From positions 47,956 to 111,955 of the forward strand of contig DASSEV010000016.1 of NCBI GenBank assembly GCA_035695105.1: 64,000 bases of DNA, read 5' to 3'. This document shows positions 20,803 to 30,176 of this stretch, piece by piece. The stretch comes from JAICYJ01 sp035695105. GTDB lineage: Bacteria; Actinomycetota; Thermoleophilia; Gaiellales; JAICJC01. The position numbers were made by a program, and so were the translations under genes. Each line of letters starts with the position of its first letter. Position 1 is the first letter of the stretch. The notes beneath the pieces are model-generated. The model did no database searches and was not told the DNA's origin. It saw nothing but the letters and a program-made list of their open reading frames with translations.

Positions 20803-20927
20803 GCGAGCGCCGCGACGTCGCCGGGCGGCCCGGGGAAGATCAGGGCCCGGTGTGCCGTCTTGTGGTCATTCACACAATCTCTCGCGACGGAGCAGTCGGC
20901 CGCCGCGTCATCTGAAAGGCAGTACCG

Positions 20928-21398
20928 ATGTCTACGAGCACCACACTCAGGCTGGCAGGCCTCGTCGCCGCCATCGCCGTTTCGCTCTCGATCACCTCGT
21001 CCGCACTGGCCAAGCCGATGGGCATGTCGACCGTGAGCGGCTCGACCACCGGCGCCGTCACCATCGCCCTCCACAGGTCCGGCCAGCTGGTCGGCCCCGC
21101 CGACTCGCCCGCCGACGTCGGCACCCCGGTCATCCCGCTGCAGGCCGTGCGCGCGGACAACCCGGCCGACGTCGGAACCCCCGCATCGGCCTCGCCGATG
21201 GTTCGCGTCGACAACCCGGCCGAGGTCGGCACGCCCGTCGCCGTCCTCCTCCCCGCCCCCGCGGCTCCGGCCCCGGCGAACGGGTTCAGCTGGCAGGACG
21301 CCACGCTCGGAGCCCTCATCGGCATCGCCCTCGCGGGCATCGCAGCCTACGGCGTCGGCAGCATCCGCGGACGCCGGGGGCTCGCCCTCCGCGCATAG
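20928..21398 (+). CDS. Exported membrane protein with three 18-residue repeats, unknown function
   Basis: 156 residues. Signal peptide to about residue 28 (SALA). Three copies of (D)(S/N)PA(D/E)VGTP start at residues 59, 77 and 95, an exact 18-residue (54-base) period, in a Pro/Ala/Val region. Residues 123-145 form a membrane helix followed by RGRRG, so the repeat part should face outside the membrane. SD GAAAGG precedes the ATG. No family recognised; it is isolated between pyrG and recN with strong hairpins after it. Confidence 0.75.
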   Translation: MSTSTTLRLAGLVAAIAVSLSITSSALAKPMGMSTVSGSTTGAVTIALHRSGQLVGPADSPADVGTPVIPLQAVRADNPADVGTPASASPMVRVDNPAEVGTPVAVLLPAPAAPAPANGFSWQDATLGALIGIALAGIAAYGVGSIRGRRGLALRA

Positions 21399-21412
21399 AT
21401 CCGGGCAGCACT

Positions 21413-21439
21413 CCGGGGCCGCGCCTGGCGCGGCCCCGG
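21413..21439 (+). terminator. GC-rich terminator hairpin after the repeat protein
   Basis: Perfect 12-base arms CCGGGGCCGCGC / GCGCGGCCCCGG with a CTG loop, 15 bases after the stop codon. Confidence 0.65.
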
Positions 21440-21478
21440 ACGTGAGCCCAGCGGCTCGCCGTGCATCCCGCGGCGATC

Positions 21479-21514
21479 GGACCCGGGTGTGCTCTCCCGT
21501 TCACACCCGGGTCC
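21479..21514. terminator. Hairpin after recN operon (bidirectional)
   Basis: Perfect 13-base arms GGACCCGGGTGTG / CACACCCGGGTCC with a 10-base loop, 17 bases downstream of the recN stop on the minus strand and facing the convergent plus-strand gene. Confidence 0.65.
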
Positions 21515-21530
21515 GCGCGTGGACCGGGCG

Positions 21531-23189
21531 TCAGCTGAGCAGCGTCGCCGCGTGGCGTCGGGCCGTCTCGTCGTTCTCCTCGGCCCCCAGCATGCGCGCC
21601 ACCTCGTCCACGACCTCCTCGCCCTCGAGCCTGGTCACGGCGGTGCTGGCCGGATCACCGCCCGTCTTCTCCACGCGGAAATGGGCGTCGGCGGCACCGG
21701 CGATCTGCGGCAGGTGCGTGATGCAGAGCAGCTGCGCGTCGGCGGCCAGCCGGCGCAGCGTGTCGGCGACGGCGTTCGCGGTGCGGCCGCCGACCCCCGC
21801 GTCCACCTCGTCGAGCAGCAGCGTGCCCGGGCCGCCGCCGCTGCGGGCGACCACCCGCACGGCGAGCGCGATGCGCGACAGCTCGCCGCCCGAGGCGACG
21901 GTGGCGATCGGCCCGGCCGCAAGGCCGGCGTTGGCGGCGAGCAGCAGCGTCACCCGGTCGGCGCCGCGAGCGCCCAGCTCTGCGTCCTCCAGCTGCACCT
22001 CGAGCCGAGCGCCGTCCATGCCGAGGGCGGCGAGCTCGGCCTCGACGGCCGAGGCAAACGCACCGGCCGCGCCCTCGCGGGCCGCGTGCAGCGCAGCGGC
22101 CTGTGCGGTTGCCTCGGCCAGCGCGGACTCCACCTCACGCTCGAGCTCCGCCAGGCGCTCGCCGCCACCGTCGAGCAGGTCGAGCGCCGCGCGCGCCTCC
22201 GCGGCGCGCGCGACCAGGCCCTCGGCGGGCTCCCCGAACCGCCGCTCGAGCTCCGTGAACAGCTGCAGCCGCGCCTCCACCTGCTCCAGCCGGCCGGGAT
22301 CCGCGTCGAAGCCGTCGAGCTGGGCGCGAAGCTCGACCGACGCCTCCTGCAGCCGCAGGGCGGCGTCGCGCAGCTCCTCGGCGACCGGCGCCAGCGCCGG
22401 CTCGAACCGCTCGACGCCGCCGACCAGCTCCGCCGCGCGGGATGTCATCCCGAGCGCACCGTCGCCCTCGTCGGGGTTGAGGACGGCAGCCGCGCCCGCG
22501 ACGGCGCTCACCAGCTCGTCGACGTGGCGCAGGCGCTCGCGCTCGGCCTCGAGCGCGGGGCGCTCGCCCGGCTCGATCTCCGCCTCGCCCACGCGCGCCA
22601 CGAGCTCCTCGAGCTCCCCGCGCTGCCGCTCGGCTGCGGCCGCCTCGGCCTCGGCCGCCTCGAGACGGGCGCGGGCACCGCGCAGCGCCGCCCATGCGGC
22701 CGCCATGCCGCGGCGAAGGTCGCCGCCCCCGGCCGCCGCGTCGAGCAGGTCGAGCTGCGTCGCCGGCCGCGCCAGCCTCCGCGCCTCGTGCTGGGAGGAG
22801 ATCTCGATCAGCATCTCGCCCAGCTGCTCGAGGTCGTCCCGCGCACAGCTCCGTCCCCAGAGCAGGGCCCGGCTGCGCCCGGAGGCGCCGATGCGGCGCG
22901 CCACCACGAGCGTCGTCTCGCCGTCGGGCCGCAGCTCCCTCACCGCCTCCGGGGCCTCGTCGAAGAACCCATCCGGCACGTCGAACTCCGCCTCCACATA
23001 CGCCTCGGAGCCGTGCGGGCCGACCATGCCCGGTGCCGGCGCGGCCCCCGCCAGCAGCCCGATCGCCTGCGCCAGCATCGTCTTGCCGGCCCCGGTCTCG
23101 CCGGTGAACACGTTCAGGCCGCCGTCGAACTCGATGCCGGCGTGCTCGATCAGCGCCAGGTTCTCGATCTGCAGGCGCATCAGGCTCAT
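21531..23189 (-). CDS. recN: DNA repair protein RecN
   Basis: 552 residues. SMC-like ATPase for double-strand break repair: Walker A GETGAGKTML (about 31-40), central Ala/Glu/Arg coiled coil, ABC signature SGGELSRIALAVR and Walker B LLLDEVDAGVGG. ATG at 23189 overlaps the nadK stop as ATGA. Last gene of the long ispA-tlyA-nadK-recN string, an order known in many Gram-positive bacteria. I saw no LexA box directly in front. Confidence 0.95.
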   Translation of the reverse strand: MSLMRLQIENLALIEHAGIEFDGGLNVFTGETGAGKTMLAQAIGLLAGAAPAPGMVGPHGSEAYVEAEFDVPDGFFDEAPEAVRELRPDGETTLVVARRIGASGRSRALLWGRSCARDDLEQLGEMLIEISSQHEARRLARPATQLDLLDAAAGGGDLRRGMAAAWAALRGARARLEAAEAEAAAAERQRGELEELVARVGEAEIEPGERPALEAERERLRHVDELVSAVAGAAAVLNPDEGDGALGMTSRAAELVGGVERFEPALAPVAEELRDAALRLQEASVELRAQLDGFDADPGRLEQVEARLQLFTELERRFGEPAEGLVARAAEARAALDLLDGGGERLAELEREVESALAEATAQAAALHAAREGAAGAFASAVEAELAALGMDGARLEVQLEDAELGARGADRVTLLLAANAGLAAGPIATVASGGELSRIALAVRVVARSGGGPGTLLLDEVDAGVGGRTANAVADTLRRLAADAQLLCITHLPQIAGAADAHFRVEKTGGDPASTAVTRLEGEEVVDEVARMLGAEENDETARRHAATLLS

Positions 23190-24010
23190 GCGCTGAACGT
23201 CTCCCTGTAGCGGCTGAAGAACGAGGTGCCGGACAGCCGCGCGAGCTGCGCGTGCTGCTCGCCCATGACCACCGTGATCGCGCCGCCGGGGGCGATCTCG
23301 CCCATCGAATGGCCGTCCTCGATCACCTGCAGCGGCACGTCGTCTGTGCGGTTGCGCACCTCGATGCTGTGGCCGCGCCCGAGCACCATCGACCGGGCGT
23401 GCAGGGAGTGCGGCGAGGCGAACGACAGCACGAAGGCGTCGGTGCCCCAGGCCAGCACCGGGCCGCCCGCCGACAGGTTGTACGCGGTCGAGCCGGTCGG
23501 CGTCGCCAGGATCACGCCGTCGCAGCCGATCTCGCCCATCGAGATGCCGTCCACGGCCCACTCCAGGATCACCATGCGACCGAGGATGCCGCTGGTGAGG
23601 ACGATGTCGTTCACGGCGACGAGCGCGCGCAGGCCGTCGTCGCCGACCAGCGTGGGCAGCGCGGTGACGTCGTACTCACCCGCGAACACCCGGCCGAGCC
23701 CCGCCTCGAGGCTGGACGCATCGACGCTGGTGAGGAAGCCGACGCGGCCGAAGTTGACCCCGAGCGACGGCACGCCGGTGCCGAGGTAGCGGTGCAGCGC
23801 GCGCAGCGTGGTGCCGTCGCCGCCGAGCACGATCGCGATGTCGGGGGCCCCCTCCTCCACCACCTCGATCCCCTGCTGCTCGGCCAGGGCGCGCACGCGG
23901 GCCGGGGCGTCTGCCAGCCGCTCCGGGCGTCCGTGCAGGACGACCGACGCCCGGGAGACGGGCTTACCCGCCGCCCTCGCGAACGGCGTCTCTGATCTCG
24001 GCGTTGACAT
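23186..24010 (-). CDS. nadK: NAD kinase
   Basis: 274 residues. Phosphorylates NAD to NADP. VLGGDGTTLRALH (GGDGT at about residues 62-67), NDIVLTSG and DGVILATPTGSTAYNLSAGGP are the family's ATP/NAD motifs. ATG at 24010 overlaps tlyA by 47 bases; there is no later plausible start, so the N-terminus is about 15 residues longer than usual. Confidence 0.95.
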   Translation of the reverse strand: MSTPRSETPFARAAGKPVSRASVVLHGRPERLADAPARVRALAEQQGIEVVEEGAPDIAIVLGGDGTTLRALHRYLGTGVPSLGVNFGRVGFLTSVDASSLEAGLGRVFAGEYDVTALPTLVGDDGLRALVAVNDIVLTSGILGRMVILEWAVDGISMGEIGCDGVILATPTGSTAYNLSAGGPVLAWGTDAFVLSFASPHSLHARSMVLGRGHSIEVRNRTDDVPLQVIEDGHSMGEIAPGGAITVVMGEQHAQLARLSGTSFFSRYRETFSA

Positions 24011-24776
24011 CGACCTGGCGCTCCTGAAGCAGCGGGTGGCCGGGGGAGGCGAGGTACAGGAGGTACTCGCGGTTCCCCGCCGGCCCCGGATGCGAAGAAT
24101 CGCACACGCCCAGGATGGCGGAGCCGTGGGAGGTCACGAACGCGCAAAGATCCTGCAACACCTGCTCGCGAACCGCCGGATCGCGCACCACTCCGCGGCG
24201 CACGCGGTCACGACCGGCCTCGAACTGCGGCTTGACGAGGACGATCGCACGCCATTCGGGCTCGGCGCAGGCGATCGCAGCGGGGAGCACCAGCCGCAGC
24301 GAGATGAACGACAGATCGGCCGTGATGAACCTTGGGCGCCACGGCAGCATGCCCGGCTCCAGCTCGCGGGCATTGACGCGCTCCAGCACGACCACCGACG
24401 GGTCGGCGCGGAGCCGCTCGTGCAGCTGCGCGCGGCCGACGTCGAGCGCGATCACCCCGGCCGCGCCGTGTTGCAGCAGGCAGTCGGTGAACCCCCCGGT
24501 CGAGGCGCCCAGGTCGAGGCAGCGCTCGCCGCGAACGTCCACCTGCCACCGCACGAACCCGGTCTCCAGCTTGTCGCCGCCGCGCGAGACGAACCGCGGA
24601 GGCTGCTGCACCTCGATCACGGCGCCCGCGGTCACCTGCGCGCCCGCCTTGTCGACGACTGCGCCGTCCACGCGCACCCGGCCAGACATCACCAGCGCCT
24701 GCGCTCGGCTGCGCGTCTCGGCCAGCCCGCGCTCGACAAGCGCCGCGTCGAGGCGGGTCTTCCCGTGAGGGGTCAT
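23964..24776 (-). CDS. tlyA: TlyA-family rRNA 2'-O-methyltransferase (S4 plus FtsJ domain)
   Basis: 270 residues. N-terminal S4 RNA-binding domain (about 1-60, RLDAALVERGLAETRSRAQ) and a FtsJ-like methyltransferase with SAM loop CLDLGASTGGFTDCLLQHG (about 84-102). In mycobacteria TlyA methylates 16S C1409 and 23S C1920, which is needed for capreomycin action. ATG at 24776 overlaps the polyprenyl synthase stop (ATGA). Confidence 0.93.
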   Translation of the reverse strand: MTPHGKTRLDAALVERGLAETRSRAQALVMSGRVRVDGAVVDKAGAQVTAGAVIEVQQPPRFVSRGGDKLETGFVRWQVDVRGERCLDLGASTGGFTDCLLQHGAAGVIALDVGRAQLHERLRADPSVVVLERVNARELEPGMLPWRPRFITADLSFISLRLVLPAAIACAEPEWRAIVLVKPQFEAGRDRVRRGVVRDPAVREQVLQDLCAFVTSHGSAILGVCDSSHPGPAGNREYLLYLASPGHPLLQERQVDVNAEIRDAVREGGG

Positions 24777-25552
24777 GCGCTGCGGCGCGCGATCAGCTCT
24801 GCGAGATCGGCCAGCTCGGAGGTGTCGCCGTCGATGCCGGCGAGCAGCTCACGGCAGCGCGCATAGCTGTCCTCCGCCAGCTCGCGTGCGCGGTCGATGC
24901 CGTGCAGCGCGACGTAGCTGGGCTCATCGCTGCCGTCGTCGAGCACATCGTCGACGATCTGGAACAGCAGGCCCAGCTCGCGCGCGAACGCGCGGTAGGG
25001 CGCCTGCTCGGCGTCGTCCAGCCGCGCGACGTGCAGCCCGCAGCCGACAGCGGCCTCGATCAGGGCGCCGGTCTTCAGCCGGTGCAGCGAGGCCAGCGCG
25101 TCGTGGTCCGGGGCCTCGGCGGTCACGTCCAGGTACTGGCCGTCGATCATCGCGGTCACCCCGCGGGCCAGCTCCCCGAGCACGGCCAGCCGCACGTCGT
25201 CGGGCCACGCCTCGTGCTCGAGCACGTGGCGGTAGGCCGCATTCAGCAGCGCGTCGCCGGCCAGCACCGCCACCGCCTCGCCGTGGCGCACGTGGCTGGT
25301 CGGCCTGCCCCTGCGCTCCGCGTCGTCGTCCAGCGCCGGCAGGTCGTCGTGCACGAGCGAGAAGGCATGGATCATCTCCACCGCGGCCGCCGCGGGCAGG
25401 GCCTCCACGGGGTCGGCCCCGGCCGAACGTGCCGCCGCCAGGCAGAGGCGCGGCCGGATCCGCTTGCCCGGTGAGAGCAGGGAGTACCGGATCGCGTCGT
25501 CGAGCCCGTCCAGGTCGGACAGCCGCAGCCCGGCCAGGTACGCCTCGATCAG
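24773..25552 (-). CDS. Polyprenyl (farnesyl/geranylgeranyl) diphosphate synthase with likely CTG start
   Basis: About 259 residues. Elongates isoprenoid diphosphates. Motifs: SPGKRIRPR (IPP binding, about residues 27-35), first Asp-rich HDDLPALDDD (about 76-85) and second VDDVLDD (about 201-207). No ATG, GTG or TTG precedes the conserved GKRIRPR block in frame back into xseB; the only later start (GTG 25408) would delete it. The best start is CTG 25552, overlapping the xseB stop as CTGA. The N-terminus is then about 20 residues shorter than E. coli IspA. Product chain length cannot be judged. Confidence 0.82.
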   Translation of the reverse strand: MIEAYLAGLRLSDLDGLDDAIRYSLLSPGKRIRPRLCLAAARSAGADPVEALPAAAAVEMIHAFSLVHDDLPALDDDAERRGRPTSHVRHGEAVAVLAGDALLNAAYRHVLEHEAWPDDVRLAVLGELARGVTAMIDGQYLDVTAEAPDHDALASLHRLKTGALIEAAVGCGLHVARLDDAEQAPYRAFARELGLLFQIVDDVLDDGSDEPSYVALHGIDRARELAEDSYARCRELLAGIDGDTSELADLAELIARRSA

Positions 25553-25737
25553 GGCCCGGGCTCCGGTGTCTCGAGCGCCTCCGCCCGCCGTTCGATCTCG
25601 TCCAGCGCCTCCTGGGCGAGGCGGGTGATCTGCTCCAGCACGTCCGCCGTCTCCGACGCATCAAGGTCTCCAGCCTCCAGCCGCTGCCGGAGCTCCTCGA
25701 TCCGGGCCGCCAGCCCGGCAAGTGCGTCCTCACTCAC
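25549..25737 (-). CDS. xseB: Exodeoxyribonuclease VII small subunit
   Basis: 62 residues, normal for XseB. A helical hairpin with the typical Glu/Leu/Arg-rich pattern: ARIEELRQRLEAGDLDASE, then EQITRLAQEALDEIE. Partner of XseA in degrading single-stranded DNA; xseA is not in this window. GTG at 25737 overlaps the nusB stop (GTGA). Confidence 0.85.
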   Translation of the reverse strand: MSEDALAGLAARIEELRQRLEAGDLDASETADVLEQITRLAQEALDEIERRAEALETPEPGP

Positions 25738-26135
25738 CGTCCAACCCCTTCCGTCCGTGCGATCCGGCCCAGGATACCGTTCACGAGCGATGCGGCCTCG
25801 GGCGACGCGTACCGCTTGGCGAGGGCCACCGCCTCATCGATCGCGACCGGCGCCGGCACGTCGCGCTCGCCGATCTCCCAAACCGCCAGGCGCAGGATGT
25901 TGCGCTCGAGCACAGCCATTCGTTCGCTCGTCCAACCCTCCGCCGCGTCGTCGATGGCCCGGTCGAGCCGTTCGCGAGCCGCCCACACGCCCTCGGCCCG
26001 GGTGCGTGTGAAGTCGTTCACGGGCTCGCCGTTGTCGCGCTCGTAGGCCTCGTACAGGGCCGGGAACTCGTCGTCCATGAGGTCGCGCTGGTAGAGCAGG
26101 AAGGCGGCCGCGCGCCGATCCGAGCGCCGGCTCAC
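25734..26135 (-). CDS. nusB: Transcription antitermination factor NusB
   Basis: 133 residues. Binds boxA RNA with NusE (S10) in rRNA antitermination. RRSDRRAAAFLLYQRDL at the N-terminus and the C-terminal APVAIDEAVALAKRY...SLVNGILGRIAR are family hallmarks. GTG at 26135 overlaps the Asp23 gene stop (GTGA), and its own stop overlaps the xseB start. Confidence 0.93.
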   Translation of the reverse strand: MSRRSDRRAAAFLLYQRDLMDDEFPALYEAYERDNGEPVNDFTRTRAEGVWAARERLDRAIDDAAEGWTSERMAVLERNILRLAVWEIGERDVPAPVAIDEAVALAKRYASPEAASLVNGILGRIARTEGVGR

Positions 26136-26448
26136 CGCTCGACCCCGGTGACCGTCACGTCGACCGAGCTGACGGGCAGGCCGGTCATCGTGACCACGGC
26201 GGTCGCCACCTCGCGGCGCACGTCGGCCGCCGCGCGTGGCAGCGGCACGCCGTACGACGCGGCGACATCGACGTCGAACGCCGCGCCGCCGTCGGCCAGC
26301 TCCCAGCTGACCGCGTCGCGCCGGCCCGGCAGCACGCGCGAGACGCGCCCCGGGCGGTCGAGGCGGACGCCGTCGACCTGCGACACCGCGCCGCGCACGA
26401 TCGCCACCAGCGCCTCGTCCGAGATCACCGCACCGTCCAGCCGGATGC

Positions 26449-26452
<4 letters not shown>
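26132..26452 (-). CDS. Asp23/Gls24 family protein (DUF322)
   Basis: 106 residues. The pattern ISDEALVAIVRGAVSQVDGV near the start and VRREVATAVVTMTGLPVSSVDVTV at the end matches the Asp23 family, found between accC and nusB in many Gram-positive bacteria. Role in envelope stress or lipid metabolism is not well defined. ATG overlaps the accC stop (ATGA). Confidence 0.82.
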
Positions 26453-27822
<1,370 letters not shown>

Positions 27823-27828
27823 CGTCTG

Positions 27829-29601
27829 CTACGCCGGATCGAGCTCGAACAGCGGCTGCCCGTACTCGACCGGCTCGGCGTTGTCCGCGAGCACCGCGCG
27901 GATCGTGCCCGCGTGCTCCGACTTGAACTCGTTGAACAGCTTCATCGCCTCGAGGATGCAGAGCACCTGCCCCACCTCCACCCGGTCGCCCTCCCGCACG
28001 AACGGCGGGTCGCTCGGGCCCGGCGAGCGGTAGAAGGTGCCGACCATCGGCGACTCGATCTTGATCGTCGTCGAGACCGACGGCGCCTGCTCGGCCGCGC
28101 CGTTTACCGCCGGGATCGCGGGAGCCTGCATGACCGGCGAGGCGGCCGGCCGATCGTCCTGGCGGCGCACCGTGATCCGCACGCCGCCGTCCTCCACCTC
28201 GAGCACGCCCACGTCGTCCGACGCCTCCATGATGTCGATCAGCTCGCGGATGCGATCCGATTGCCGGCGCTCCAGCCCGTCGCGCACGGCCTCCTCGCGG
28301 TCGCCCCGGCCGCGCAGCACCGAGAGCAGGCGGTTGGCGTCGTCGCCGAACAGCGCGACCAGCAGCAGGTCCTCCTCGCTGGCCGCGACGCCCTCGGCGC
28401 GAAGCGCCTCCATGTCCGGGCCGGGCTCGGCCGGCGGCAGCGGCTGCGCGTGCACGGCCGCCTCGGGCGCGATCTCCTGGGGCGGGTTGCCGAATGCCCC
28501 GGAGAGGTAGTCGCGCATGTCCGACGACACCTCGGCCCAGCGGCGGGCCGAGAGCACGTGGCGCACCGCCTGGCCGGCCAGGATGCCGCCGATCGGCTGG
28601 GCCAGCGGCGGCACGCCGCAGTCGATGCGCACCGCCTTGAACTCGTCGAGCACCTCGTCCAGCCGGTCGGCCGCGCCCAGCGACCGCAGGCGCGCGTCGA
28701 GGTCGCCGACCAGGCCCACCGGCAGCTGGTTGAACGCTGTGCGCAGCGTGATCCGGGGCGGGATCGGCAGCACCGGCATCTGCGACGTGACGTGGTCGTC
28801 GATGAAGCGCGAGGCCTCCCAGACCCGCTCGACGTCGACGCCGTGCTGCAGGCCGAGGCCGGTCAGGTCGTCGCAGAACACCTCGGCGGCCACGCGGTGC
28901 AACGTGTAGGCGACCGGAAGCACCGCGGCGGCGATCGGCTCGGCGCCGTGGCGCGCGGCCTCGATCGCCATCGCCAGCGCGTTGCCACCGGTGCCCTGGC
29001 AGTAAAGGCCGACGGGCACGCCCGCCGCCTCCTTGAACTGGTTGACCACCTCGCCGCACGTGCCCGGGTCGAGGGCGCCCGCCGGGTCGTGCAGGAGCAG
29101 GTGGTCGGTGCCGAGCTCGGCCAGGCGCCGCGCCTTCTCCACGACGCGCGGCAGGTTCGGCATGTAGCCGGAGAACGCCAGCCCGGCGTAGAGCCGGCCG
29201 CCCGCCTCCCGCACCGCGGCCGCGGCCGACTCGAGGTTGGCCACGTCGTTCAGCGGATCGTGCAGCCGGAAGATGTCGATACCCGACTCGGCCGCGCAGA
29301 GGATGAAGCGACGGACGAGGTCGTCCGACACCGGCCGCGACCCGACCAGGAACCGGCCCCGCAGCGCCATCTGCAGCGGCGTCGACGGGCAGTGCGCCTT
29401 GACGCTTCGGATCCGCTCCCATGGGCTCTCCGAGCCCTTCTGGACGGCCGCGTCGAAGCAGCCGCCGCCGCTCACCTCGAGCGAGGCGAACCCGGCCCGG
29501 TCGAGGATGGACGCCACCTCGAGCACGCGGGCCGTCGAGATCGTGCCCACCAGCGGCTCCTGGGACAGCAGGCGGATGCTGGTGTCGACGACGCGGGTCA
29601 C
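27829..29601 (-). CDS. OadA/5S-type carboxyltransferase-like domain fused to BCCP (AccB), active-site residues missing
   Basis: 590 residues. Residues 1-300 align by eye along their whole length with the oxaloacetate decarboxylase alpha / transcarboxylase 5S barrel (GIDIFRLHDPLNDV, SPWERIRSVK, LQMALRG). However, the four metal ligands are replaced: the LRD Asp is Leu11, the carbamylated Lys is His171, and the two His of HxH are Tyr200 and Gln202. From about residue 430 an AccB-like stretch (DRIRELIDIMEASD) leads to a full BCCP domain (513-590) with intact EAMK, Lys554 biotinylated. GTG start overlaps the efp stop. Upstream of accC in one operon. Probably a biotin carrier with a non-catalytic or repurposed barrel. 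Confidence 0.85.
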   Translation of the reverse strand: MTRVVDTSIRLLSQEPLVGTISTARVLEVASILDRAGFASLEVSGGGCFDAAVQKGSESPWERIRSVKAHCPSTPLQMALRGRFLVGSRPVSDDLVRRFILCAAESGIDIFRLHDPLNDVANLESAAAAVREAGGRLYAGLAFSGYMPNLPRVVEKARRLAELGTDHLLLHDPAGALDPGTCGEVVNQFKEAAGVPVGLYCQGTGGNALAMAIEAARHGAEPIAAAVLPVAYTLHRVAAEVFCDDLTGLGLQHGVDVERVWEASRFIDDHVTSQMPVLPIPPRITLRTAFNQLPVGLVGDLDARLRSLGAADRLDEVLDEFKAVRIDCGVPPLAQPIGGILAGQAVRHVLSARRWAEVSSDMRDYLSGAFGNPPQEIAPEAAVHAQPLPPAEPGPDMEALRAEGVAASEEDLLLVALFGDDANRLLSVLRGRGDREEAVRDGLERRQSDRIRELIDIMEASDDVGVLEVEDGGVRITVRRQDDRPAASPVMQAPAIPAVNGAAEQAPSVSTTIKIESPMVGTFYRSPGPSDPPFVREGDRVEVGQVLCILEAMKLFNEFKSEHAGTIRAVLADNAEPVEYGQPLFELDPA

Positions 29602-30164
29602 GCCCGGGAGATGTAGCGCGCCTCGCGGGTGTCGACGCGAATCAGGTCGCCGACGTTGACGAACAGCGGCACCTGCACGACGGCGCCCGTCTCGAGCGTC
29701 GCCGGCTTCGTCACATTGGAGACGGTGTCCCCCTTCACCCCGGGCTCGGTATCGGTCACCTGCAGCTCGACGGACGCCGGCAGCTGCAGCGAGGAGGGCT
29801 TGCCGTCCACCGTCAGCAGCTGCACCGTGTCGTTCTCGCGCATGTACTGCAGCTCGTCGGCCAGCGAGTCGGACGGCAGCGCGATCTGGTCGAACGTCTC
29901 GGCGTTCATCAGGTGCACGTCGGAGCCGTCGTTGTAGAGGTAGTTGACGTTGACCACCTCGGTGCGGATGCGCGGCATCTTCTCGCCGGCGCGGAACGTC
30001 TTGTCGACGACGGATCCCGACTCGAGCGCCTTCAGCTTGGTGCGGACGAACGCGCCGCCCTTGCCCGGCTTCACGTGCTGGAACTCGACGATGCGGTAGA
30101 TCGTGCCGTCCACCTCGACGTGCATGCCGTTCTTGAACTGGTTGGTGGAGACTGTCTCAGCCAT
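29598..30164 (-). CDS. efp: Elongation factor P
   Basis: 188 residues, standard. Relieves ribosome stalling at polyproline. The KOW-like N-domain carries HVKPGKGGAFVRTKLK with the tip lysine at about residue 35, and the two OB domains end RVDTREARYISRA. The tip lysine context PGKGG is the type modified in various ways or unmodified; no epmA/epmB/earP gene is in the window. Heads the long accC-recN string, 12 bases after the M24 peptidase gene. Confidence 0.95.
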   Translation of the reverse strand: MAETVSTNQFKNGMHVEVDGTIYRIVEFQHVKPGKGGAFVRTKLKALESGSVVDKTFRAGEKMPRIRTEVVNVNYLYNDGSDVHLMNAETFDQIALPSDSLADELQYMRENDTVQLLTVDGKPSSLQLPASVELQVTDTEPGVKGDTVSNVTKPATLETGAVVQVPLFVNVGDLIRVDTREARYISRA

Positions 30165-30176
30165 GGTTTCGCCCGG

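Noticed and set aside
20860..20877. TTGTG-N8-CACAA dyad in the pyrG / repeat-protein intergenic region, CRP-like at first sight
   Set aside because: Read as TGTG...CACA the spacing is 6, not the 8 of CRP sites, and no second copy was found.
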